From an uncultured Gammaproteobacteria bacterium (GTDB lineage Bacteria; Pseudomonadota; Gammaproteobacteria; Pseudomonadales; Ketobacteraceae), in NCBI GenBank assembly GCA_913063125.1, contig CAJXZM010000025.1, forward strand, positions 1-47,232: a stretch of DNA of 47,232 nucleotides, written 5' to 3'. The translations under genes were made by a program, and so were the position numbers. The notes below the pieces were generated by a model that worked only from the letters and a program-made list of their open reading frames with translations, searched no databases and was not told the DNA's origin. Below, piece by piece: positions 41,110 through 47,232 of this stretch; position 1 is the first letter of the stretch, and each line of letters starts with the position of its first letter.

Positions 41110-41988
41110 ATGAAAATTTCAAAAGTTTACCTAATAACTGTGTTTTCAATACTCACTTCAACAGCTAACGCTGCTCTAACCCCTTCCCAGATTGATTCTG
41201 CTAAGACAAACGGAAAAGTGCTGCTTTCGGTGAACAAAATTTGTCATGATCAAGATAGCACTTGGTACAAGGGTCTAAAAAGAGCGAAAGCCCAATTTGA
41301 TAGTTTAAATACATGTATTAGTGCAGATGGTAACCGAGCGCCTAAGAGGAAAACAAAAGAAGCTATTCAAGAGACACTATTAAACTTAGAAGATGAAATC
41401 GAAAAAACAGTGGGCGAAAAAGCAATCGCGGCTGATAAAGACAAGGCAGTAGAACAAACAGAAAAGCTAGAGGAGCTGAAGAAAGAGCGAGATGCGTTAA
41501 ATGCAGCTAGGGATGATCTAAATGAGTTCACAGGTTTGCGTTTTGGATATGGCTTAGCATTCACTTATACTTCAAAGCAATATGTGGATGACGTGGACAT
41601 TCTTAATCAGAAGATTTTTGTTAAAAAGTCTCGGTCGCATCGTGGTGTATTTATGCTAGAAACACACAAGTTTTTCCAACCATCCTGGTGGACTGACCTT
41701 TTTGATGGTCAGCAAGCAGGGATTGGCCCATTTGCTGCAGTTAGCCTTGCTGATTCGAATGGTGGAGATCCTTTTAGCGCATATGGCTTGGGGGTTATGG
41801 CAGGGTTCAAGGATAAAGACAGTGATGGGAGCTGGAATGTTGGCATAGGGTTATATATTAATACGGAGTTCAAAGTGTTACGTGGAGATCTAAATGACGG
41901 CGATGCTACTACTGAGACGAATCCTGAAAATTTAATTGTGGAATCAGACGAGGAAGGGTTAATGATTATCGTTTCTTCGAGTTGGTAA
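41110..41988 (+). CDS. Secreted protein with coiled coil and barrel-like C-terminus
   Basis: 292 residues from ATG 41110 (GGAGAG five bases upstream; ATG 41107 also possible). Signal peptide ending STANA, then a charged coiled coil (about 85-145: NLEDEIEKTVGEKAIAADKD, ERDALNAARDDL), then a Gly/aromatic-rich beta region (FGYGLAFTYTSKQYVDDVDI, YGLGVMAGFKDKDSDGSWNV) ending IIVSSSW with a terminal aromatic, as in outer-membrane barrels. Might be an outer-membrane protein with a periplasmic coiled coil. Similar in style to the barrel at 11764. Confidence 0.65.
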   Translation: MKISKVYLITVFSILTSTANAALTPSQIDSAKTNGKVLLSVNKICHDQDSTWYKGLKRAKAQFDSLNTCISADGNRAPKRKTKEAIQETLLNLEDEIEKTVGEKAIAADKDKAVEQTEKLEELKKERDALNAARDDLNEFTGLRFGYGLAFTYTSKQYVDDVDILNQKIFVKKSRSHRGVFMLETHKFFQPSWWTDLFDGQQAGIGPFAAVSLADSNGGDPFSAYGLGVMAGFKDKDSDGSWNVGIGLYINTEFKVLRGDLNDGDATTETNPENLIVESDEEGLMIIVSSSW

Positions 41989-42111
41989 GAGGTTTGGAGG
42001 CAGGCTTTGAACCATTGATATAAATGGGGCCGTATGTTTTTCTGATTAGCTAGATAGGTATGACCAAGCTACAGGCAGGCTTATACATAACTTGATAACA
42101 ATAGAGCGTAA

Positions 42112-43533
42112 ATGATGACAAGTACACTGTGGGGTAAAATTAAGGCAGTATTGTTAGAAACATTTGTTTTTCTAGCTCTATTTTTATCGTCCTCCAGTAT
42201 GGCTATTAGGTGGGAGGATGAAATTGATACACTTTACGATATCGATTCTTTTATCACGATTGGTTTCTTATTTTTTTTAAGTTTGTTGTTGTCGAATAGT
42301 ATTTCGTTTTTCTTTTTACGCGAGAATAGAAACCTAAGAACGATTGATGAACATTCTAAGCAATTAGGTAAGTACGAGGAATTTCTTAAAAAACAAATTT
42401 CATTGTTGCCAAAAGATGAAGCAGGACAGAATGATGTCTCTGGAATTGATGGGCTTTCTCATATTCCATTCCTATTGACAAATATTGAAGAGAGAAGAAA
42501 CCGGTTTCAAAAAACATCAGATAGCTTCCTAAAGATGATGATTTCTGTAGGGTTGATTCTTTCGACTATCTTGACTTTTTTTACTTATGTCTTGTTGTCT
42601 GATGAAAGTTTTGGTCCGTCAAAAGTTTTAGGAGAATTAGTTTCTGTCACAGAAAAATCCTTGGTTGAACTAGGACCGGTAACTCCCTTGGAGGAAGATT
42701 GGAACCTTAAAAAGATTTTGGCCGGTTATAAAGGGGATTATCCAGATGTACCTGAAAAATATTCAATTTCATCGTTAACAATAGAAGCTCTTATTAGAGA
42801 GGGAGTTTCCTTGAAACTGCTTGATAGTCTCAAGGAAATAAAGGACTTTGAATACTCGAAGTTAGATGATTTTGAAAAAAAAATTAACAGTTTGCAGAAT
42901 ATTACAATAACGACTCTGGATAAAAATTTAGTGATTGATTACGCTAGTTTTGGGGCTAAATCATTAAAATTTGACGAGGAAGATGTGGATGACCTGGATT
43001 CATTGGAAAAGTATTTTGATGCCCTAGAAAAGCACATGAATTTCAATTTAAAGTCTTGGGACGGATATTTTGCGTACTTTGTTGATAGTAGGCATACCGC
43101 ATTAAAGTGGTATATTACTGAAAGAAGATCTGAATCATACTTCAGGAATTATATAAGAAAACTTGATAAATTAGCAGAAGTAGCTGAAGAAAGGTTAGAG
43201 AAGGATGATATTCAGATATCTGAATTCCTAAAAAGGCTGTCTTTGGGCATTATAATTTCCACATTTTTTCTCACAATTATGAAGTTTTTTGGGAATCTCT
43301 ATAATGAACATCATAGGCAGGTTTTATTGGCCGAACTAGATGATCTGAAGATTCGGCGATTCTATGTGAGCTTTAAGAGTTCAAAAGACGATGCTGAGCC
43401 GGGGCAAAAAAGTGGTATAATTAAGTCATTTATGGAATCGGAGCCTTCCGTCGAAGGGGGGGCGGGAACAACTAAAAACGATATACCCAGCAATACAAAA
43501 GAATTACTTAGCACAATAATCAAGAAGCTGTAA
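42112..43533 (+). CDS. Four-TM membrane protein of unknown function
   Basis: 473 residues. Membrane segments near 13-31 (LETFVFLALFLSSSSMA), 46-66 (FITIGFLFFLSLLLSNSISF), 145-165 (MMISVGLILSTILTFFTYVL) and about 395-415 (LSLGIIISTFFLTIMKFFGN). A charged helical domain of about 230 residues lies between the third and fourth. Short acidic tail. A short helical segment follows the second TM (RNLRTIDEHSKQLGKYEEFL). AT-rich compared with the backbone, so probably acquired. No family recognised; possibly a membrane effector or sensor. Confidence 0.65.
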   Translation: MMTSTLWGKIKAVLLETFVFLALFLSSSSMAIRWEDEIDTLYDIDSFITIGFLFFLSLLLSNSISFFFLRENRNLRTIDEHSKQLGKYEEFLKKQISLLPKDEAGQNDVSGIDGLSHIPFLLTNIEERRNRFQKTSDSFLKMMISVGLILSTILTFFTYVLLSDESFGPSKVLGELVSVTEKSLVELGPVTPLEEDWNLKKILAGYKGDYPDVPEKYSISSLTIEALIREGVSLKLLDSLKEIKDFEYSKLDDFEKKINSLQNITITTLDKNLVIDYASFGAKSLKFDEEDVDDLDSLEKYFDALEKHMNFNLKSWDGYFAYFVDSRHTALKWYITERRSESYFRNYIRKLDKLAEVAEERLEKDDIQISEFLKRLSLGIIISTFFLTIMKFFGNLYNEHHRQVLLAELDDLKIRRFYVSFKSSKDDAEPGQKSGIIKSFMESEPSVEGGAGTTKNDIPSNTKELLSTIIKKL

Positions 43534-43610
43534 TGAAGTCTGAAAGATCTTTAAGTTGGATAAGGCGGTTCCGTCGCAAATAGCTCGCTTTTCGTGAAAA
43601 AACCCTATTA

Positions 43611-43622
43611 GGCGTTGTACGC
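43611..43622 (+). repeat. GGCGTTGTACGCC element
   Basis: CTATTAGGCGTTGTACGCC in the gene-free 43534-43758 stretch, a shorter relative of the GGCGTTRTGCGCCC family, at the right edge of the cargo region. Confidence 0.4.
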
Positions 43623-43758
43623 CACTTATATATGATTTCCGAAGAAGCATACCACACTAACCATTTGCGCCCCTGCCTTTCCGTTTCACGAGGATGCTTT
43701 TTTGCAAAATTGTACTCCCATAATCAGGTAGTGTATTCCATTGAGTACTATATCTAAT

Positions 43759-44694
43759 TTACTGGACACACATTGAAAATTGCATACCGTACATTAAGTG
43801 ATTCGTCTCCCCCTCTAAAACCTTCAAATAGAGCTTGGTGGTCTCGCCATTCTTGTGCCCCAACCACTTTTGAATCGTGCTCTCATTCCGCCCCTGTAAT
43901 AGCGCATTGATCGCGAACGAGTGCCGAAAGACATGCGGGGTTAAATTCTCCACCGGCAAATCCAATCCAGCCCCCAACTTCTTGAGCTGATAGCCAACAT
44001 TGTGCCGCGTCATTGGAAATAGCGGCTCCCCTTTGTTTGGCTTCACCGTTGCTATATAGCGTTGAATAGCATCGATATAGCGTAAATCCACGATCGGGAC
44101 TAAGCGTTTCGGCGGTGATTTTGGCTCACCTTTTTTGGGACGCCCCCGGACTTTCTGTTTTAGCGTCGTCAAAATCACATAAGAGTTTCTCGCGTTATCG
44201 AGAAAGAAACTCTCACGGGTCAAGGACAGCGCTTCCGAGATCCGGGCCCCCGTATGCCACAGGGTATCAATCAAGAAGTGCACATCCAACGCTTTAGCGT
44301 GGCGCAATACCCTATCCACCTCAGGCAAGATCAAGTACGGGGGAATATCCTCATTAAGCTCCATCACCAACGCGCGGCGCTTCTCCCAATACTGCCAATC
44401 CATGATCACTGGTACCGTCATCGGCTCCTGTATAGCAGGCTCAAACCGTGGAATATGCGTCGGTGTCGATGGAGATTGAAACAGCGAATCCTCTTTAATA
44501 ACCTCGATAGCTTCCCATGCCTGGGCATCTGAATGATAACTTTTTACCGTACCGTCACGTTTCACCACAACCCCCCCGTCAATACCTCCGGTTAGCACAA
44601 ACTCGATACACCCAGCGGTCACCGACAATCCCGCCACTTCACCCCGACGGTATGCTTGCGTTACGGTTACTAGTGTCCAATGCAATTCACGCAT
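43759..44694 (-). CDS. Tyrosine recombinase, second copy type
   Basis: 311 residues from ATG 44694, chosen because it overlaps the preceding stop (TAATG); a longer frame to 44811 would overlap that gene by 118 bp. N-terminal 75 residues are unlike usual core-binding domains (beta-rich, VTAGCIEFVLTGGIDGGVVV). Catalytic set complete: Arg151 (TGARISEAL), a Lys-rich beta-hairpin (KVRGRPKKGE), His254-x-x-Arg257 (HVFRHSFA), His280 (LGHKNGETTKLY) and Tyr289. Function may be multimer resolution or integration. A truncated copy of its start is at 34230-34307. Confidence 0.88.
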   Translation of the reverse strand: MRELHWTLVTVTQAYRRGEVAGLSVTAGCIEFVLTGGIDGGVVVKRDGTVKSYHSDAQAWEAIEVIKEDSLFQSPSTPTHIPRFEPAIQEPMTVPVIMDWQYWEKRRALVMELNEDIPPYLILPEVDRVLRHAKALDVHFLIDTLWHTGARISEALSLTRESFFLDNARNSYVILTTLKQKVRGRPKKGEPKSPPKRLVPIVDLRYIDAIQRYIATVKPNKGEPLFPMTRHNVGYQLKKLGAGLDLPVENLTPHVFRHSFAINALLQGRNESTIQKWLGHKNGETTKLYLKVLEGETNHLMYGMQFSMCVQ

Positions 44695-44960
44695 TAATAC
44701 AGGCTCACGTCTGATTCCCACTTTTCCGCTTGTTGCCCCCCGCGGTGCCAAGCCTTCACTAAGCGAGCGTGATACTCTCGCCCCCTGGTATTCAATAGTG
44801 TATACGGACACGCATCATCCTTAGCGTTGTATCCTGAAACTTCCGCTTCTACTTCTAATTCATCAAGCACCCAATCCCCGCCATCTGCTCCAATCGCCTG
44901 CATAGCGGCAACATATTCTAGCGCGAGCTCCACTTTTATACGTTCATACAATGTCATCAT
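44694..44960 (-). CDS. Small protein coupled to the recombinase
   Basis: 88 residues from ATG 44960 or 44957 (GAGGAAT upstream). Acidic N-terminal half (ELALEYVAAMQAIGADGGDW, VLDELEVEAEVSGYNAKDDA), basic end. Its TAA overlaps the recombinase ATG. No family recognised; perhaps an accessory or directionality factor, judged only from coupling. Confidence 0.65.
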   Translation of the reverse strand: MMTLYERIKVELALEYVAAMQAIGADGGDWVLDELEVEAEVSGYNAKDDACPYTLLNTRGREYHARLVKAWHRGGQQAEKWESDVSLY

Positions 44961-45149
44961 CTATTCCTCGTGTTCAAACATATCCATCGTCCGATCGCAC
45001 CGTGTATCAACCACCCGGCCCTGAATATCACTCTCTGGGGTAGATACCAATGCATTCTCTTCCTGCTCCATCATTAATATAGGCTGTAACCATTCTTTCC
45101 CTAACCCTTGGTAGTCACGTCCCATTGGTGCCTTTTTCTTACCCTGCAT
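44961..45149 (-). CDS. Small hypothetical protein
   Basis: 62 residues from ATG 45149 with GGAG nine bases upstream. Basic start (MQGKKKAPMGRDYQGLGKEW), acidic end (MDMFEHEE). Its stop is directly followed by the next ATG. Soluble, no family recognised. Confidence 0.6.
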   Translation of the reverse strand: MQGKKKAPMGRDYQGLGKEWLQPILMMEQEENALVSTPESDIQGRVVDTRCDRTMDMFEHEE

Positions 45150-45173
45150 TATTCTATCTCCGTTGACGCTTCG

Positions 45174-45899
45174 CTATTTCAACCCACACCGGGCCGTCAT
45201 AATCCGGTTCGGGTTACCCTGAATGGTTCCAATACGCCGTGCCCGCTGACATTCCCATTCACTGACAGGATATAACCGATCCCACGCCTGCATCAATTTC
45301 GCCTGGGGTTTACCCATTTTGTAGCGAGGATAGGTGTCTTGCATATATAAATAGGTCCGCGCTATCCGACCCCGCGCTGACACTGGCGGCTCCACCTTAT
45401 TGCGTGCAATCTTGACCCCACAACTGCCAAACTCACGGTTGCCGTCCACCGACGCGACAAAATTGTAATTACTTCTCCGGGCATTCACCGCCCCAATGGC
45501 TGGAAAGAGGTTATACAAATCCGATTGCATAAGCCGGTAAGCCTGATCCACCTTTTCCGCACACCGTCGGCCTTTAAATACCACACCTTTACGCGTCACA
45601 CACTGTTCATCACCGTCACGCCACGCCCGGAACGTTCGGCCAAAGTTCTCCGCCGGTACCACATGCTCCCATTCCACTTTCTTCGCACGCTTCTTGTATT
45701 TCGCTGTCACAAACCCCTTCAGGGGCGTAATGGCTTTATGCTCACTAAATGTGGCATCACAATATAACGTGGTTCGGTGATCATGGTAGACCTCTTGCAT
45801 CAATAAACGCTTTGCGTATGAAAACGACGCTATACGTTCATTGCCAGCGGCAAAGCCGAATGATGGTATACAGCACAAAAAAATAATAAGACGAGTCAT
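45174..45899 (-). CDS. Secreted endonuclease I (EndA/Dns family)
   Basis: 241 residues from ATG 45899, chosen because it gives a clean signal peptide (MTRLIIFLCCIPSFGFA); ATG 45947 would add 16. Family motifs: EWEHVVPAENFGR with the catalytic His, DLYNLFPAIGAVNARRSNYNF, and FGSCGVKIARNKVEPP. Paired Cys fit an exported enzyme. These periplasmic or extracellular nucleases cut DNA nonspecifically. Co-directional and 24 bp upstream of the 62-residue gene, so it heads an operon with the recombinase. On plasmids such a nuclease might degrade competing DNA or supply nucleotides; that is inference. Confidence 0.88.
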   Translation of the reverse strand: MTRLIIFLCCIPSFGFAAGNERIASFSYAKRLLMQEVYHDHRTTLYCDATFSEHKAITPLKGFVTAKYKKRAKKVEWEHVVPAENFGRTFRAWRDGDEQCVTRKGVVFKGRRCAEKVDQAYRLMQSDLYNLFPAIGAVNARRSNYNFVASVDGNREFGSCGVKIARNKVEPPVSARGRIARTYLYMQDTYPRYKMGKPQAKLMQAWDRLYPVSEWECQRARRIGTIQGNPNRIMTARCGLK

Positions 45900-45947
45900 A
45901 CCTTTACCCACGTTAATTCCCGTAATCACAACCGCCAGTTTACACAT

Positions 45948-46253
45948 TACATTATTTATAACAATCTATTGTGTAACTTATATCAATTAAATACCCACAA
46001 CTATGCCAGTCGCGCTCCGGAGCCAGCCGCCGGCAACAGATCCAACCGACCTGGTAGCGCTCGAGAAGTATTGTCTACAGGCTATTAAAATCAAGGGGGT
46101 TAATAGCGCGGGATTGCAAGGATGAAAAAGTGGGGAAAAACCATAACAATGATCGTTGAAAAAAGCGGATTACACAAACTATAGGGTAATGTGTAAATTG
46201 ATAAGAATAACAGTATTTTGAGATATCCCTAAAAACCAGTAAATAGCAGACAC
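45948..46253. other. Intergenic region, no gene seen
   Basis: Upstream of the endonuclease gene. Contains ACACATTACATTATTTATAA and GTGTAACTTATA near 45950-45985 (AT-rich, probable promoter area) and a GC-rich stretch at about 46010-46060. No convincing reading frame. Confidence 0.45.
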
Positions 46254-46281
46254 AAAAAAAGGCCATGTATTGATGGCCTTT
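46254..46281 (-). terminator. Rho-independent terminator of the candidate RNA
   Basis: AAAGGCCAT, six-base loop, ATGGCCTTT, then a run of seven T (the last stem T pairs are part of the run) on the minus strand. Confidence 0.85.
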
Positions 46282-46418
46282 AGGGGACTCATTGCGCTCT
46301 CTCGACTCACAGAGAACTGGGTGAGATTAGGGGGGGGTTGACAGCGCAAATCAAATGCATATATTTGCGTAGTGTGATGGTGAAAAGTCACCCCATTAGG
46401 GTCTGCGCTCCCGAGAGG
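46254..46418 (-). ncRNA. Candidate structured small RNA
   Basis: On the minus strand a near-consensus promoter (46425-46453) and a Rho-independent terminator (46254-46281) enclose about 165 nt without a start codon in good context. Internal stems: GGTGA-CTTT-TCACC, CGCAAAT...ATTTGCG, GACCC..GGGG and CTCTCT..AGAGA. No match to a known RNA class from memory. The frames that cross it run through the terminator and lack ribosome binding sites. Confidence 0.55.
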
Positions 46419-46424
46419 TGCCGG

Positions 46425-46453
46425 ATTATACAGCTGCTTAAAATAGAGAGCAA
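46425..46453 (-). promoter_or_regulatory. Sigma-70-type promoter of the candidate RNA
   Basis: TTGCTC (46453-46448), exactly 17 bases, TATAAT (46430-46425). Confidence 0.7.
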
Positions 46454-46537
46454 CTGGATATTTAACTAAACGCAATTATCGCGTAACTTTTTCACCACCA
46501 CCACACGCACACCTAACTTTCTCGATTGGGGTGTGCC

Positions 46538-46888
46538 ATGGATATTTTTTTAATTATTGTCTGTCTTATTTTTTTTATCGTTGTTTTTATAGCCAGTTTA
46601 GGCCATAAAATAGCGTTTTTCTGGTACCCCATAATCTTATGCATCGTCCTGAAACTGCTCGGAATGGAGGTTCCCGTCGATAAAATATTGGCATTAATGG
46701 CGGAAAAAATACCGCAAAATCCCCCCGAAAAAACCCTTAAAAAATCCCCCATCAATTACAGTGAAAAACCGCCGATTGTGCCGCAAAAATCGCCGGTAAA
46801 ATTAGATACCGTCAACGACGAAAAAGATAATCTAGATAAGTATTTCCCAGGAAAAACAAAAGTCACAACAAAGCTGACCTGGACTTAA
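46538..46888 (+). CDS. Small membrane protein with proline/lysine-rich tail
   Basis: 116 residues from ATG 46538 (GGGGTG upstream). Two hydrophobic stretches close together (MDIFLIIVCLIFFIVVFIAS and IAFFWYPIILCIVLKLLGM), then a cytoplasmic or periplasmic tail with PPEK/SPxK repeats (NPPEKTLKKSPINYSEKPPI). No family recognised. It stands alone between the RNA candidate and the TPR gene, which reads toward it. Confidence 0.6.
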   Translation: MDIFLIIVCLIFFIVVFIASLGHKIAFFWYPIILCIVLKLLGMEVPVDKILALMAEKIPQNPPEKTLKKSPINYSEKPPIVPQKSPVKLDTVNDEKDNLDKYFPGKTKVTTKLTWT

Positions 46889-47010
46889 GGAATGCACAAA
46901 CTAAGGAATTTTGTGTAATACATGGTAATTCATGAGTGTAAGCATCTATATATAGCATAAACCTATGGGTCGTTTTAATGGAAAGTTGGCTTAATCGGTG
47001 CTGACGCTTG

Positions 47011-47232
47011 CTATTTTTTTATTATCTCCAACGAATGTTTCATCTGTTCAATTTGTGCTGTGGCACCGATAGTTTCAAATATGGCTAACGCCTTTTCATA
47101 ATACATAACGGCCTTATCCAGCTCTCCCGAGATTTGATACACGCCACCTAAATTACCGTATTGATTGGCCATGCCTTCTTGGTAACCCAGCGCCTCATTA
47201 ATGGCCAGCGACTTTTCATAATACATAACGGC
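47011..47232 (-). CDS. TPR protein, C-terminal part (continues from position 1)
   Basis: Carboxy-terminal end of the junction-crossing TPR gene. It contains the last one or two 40-residue repeats (YGNLGGVYQISGELDKAVMY) and a short tail ending EIIKK before TAG at 47011-47013. The ATG at 47226 is internal to a repeat and has no ribosome binding site, so this is not a separate gene. Bases 47156-47232 duplicate 1-77. Confidence 0.85.
   Translation of the reverse strand, partial: AVMYYEKSLAINEALGYQEGMANQYGNLGGVYQISGELDKAVMYYEKALAIFETIGATAQIEQMKHSLEIIKK
47156..47232. repeat. Terminal direct repeat, right copy (circular overlap)
   Basis: Second copy of the 77-base terminal repeat. Removing one copy joins 47155 to 1 and fuses the two halves of the TPR gene in the same frame: codon phase set by the start at 1508 equals the phase of the 3' part that ends at 47011. 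Confidence 0.9.

Noticed and set aside
44694..44811. Longer 350-residue start for the second recombinase
   Set aside because: TAATG coupling at 44694 and the reading frame of the 88-residue gene argue for the shorter form.
46010..46060. GC-rich stretch considered as a tRNA gene
   Set aside because: No cloverleaf with a T-loop GTTCRA box could be formed.
46179..46475. 98-codon minus-strand frame across the RNA candidate
   Set aside because: It reads through a strong terminator, lacks a ribosome binding site and the region has structured-RNA features instead.

Overview
The window reads as one complete circular plasmid of about 47.16 kb from a Gram-negative, probably aquatic gammaproteobacterium. 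The first 77 bases are repeated exactly at the end (47156-47232). A gene that runs off position 1 on the minus strand continues in frame from 47232 to a stop at 47011, so the ends join. The host guess rests on Sec signal peptides, lipoboxes, an outer-membrane barrel, a poly-Gly lipoprotein of a style common in marine gammaproteobacteria, and a Rep_3/ParAB/KorA-like backbone. No rRNA, tRNA or ordinary chromosomal housekeeping gene was seen.

Layout. (1) Junction to 6 kb, minus strand: a membrane-tethered exonuclease VII large-subunit-like protein followed by a membrane-anchored TPR protein, then a three-gene operon of unknown function and a small orphan gene. (2) 6.0-7.0 kb: MITE debris and a dispersed GGCGTTRTGCGCCC repeat. 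(3) 12.6 to 7.0 kb, minus strand: an operon that starts with a KorA/TrfB-like repressor and encodes an outer-membrane barrel, a 997-residue lipoprotein, a second lipoprotein, a PMP3-like peptide and three small proteins. (4) 12.8-14.3 kb: iteron origin (nine iterons, DnaA box, AT-rich repeats, dyad operator) and rep. (5) 14.3-19.9 kb: a leading-region-like zone with a RepB-type primase, an ArdC N-terminal-domain protein, a DUF1249-like protein, an SprT-like metalloprotease, small genes, several families of palindromic operators and duplicated leaders. (6) 19.87-20.49 kb: an array of a dozen or so hairpins upstream of parA. (7) 20.5-34.1 kb, plus strand: one long operon with parA, parB, two winged-helix proteins, a coupling ATPase and a compact, divergent type IV secretion set (VirB2, B3, B4, B5, B6, B8, B9 and B10 counterparts). 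I see no VirB11, VirB1 or recognisable relaxase. (8) 34.1-43.6 kb: accessory cargo with low synteny, including a zinc deaminase-fold protein, a beta-trefoil-like protein, a Mor-like regulator, a secreted EndoU-like RNase, a tyrosine recombinase, a secreted barrel-like protein and a four-TM protein, separated by attC-like or MITE repeats. (9) 43.7-46.9 kb: an operon of secreted endonuclease I, two small genes and a second tyrosine recombinase, then a candidate structured ncRNA and a small membrane protein.

How it fits together. Rep and iterons replicate the plasmid and ParAB segregates it. KorA-like palindromes shared by the surface operon and parA suggest global repression as in IncP plasmids. 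The T4SS with its coupling protein suggests conjugation. The hairpin-rich zone with primase, ArdC-like and SprT-like genes looks like DNA that acts when it enters the recipient as a single strand. The most noteworthy items are the hairpin array, the duplicated operator/leader pairs, the ExoVII-like/TPR membrane pair, the relaxase-less T4SS and the two toxin-like enzymes (deaminase and EndoU) in the cargo zone.
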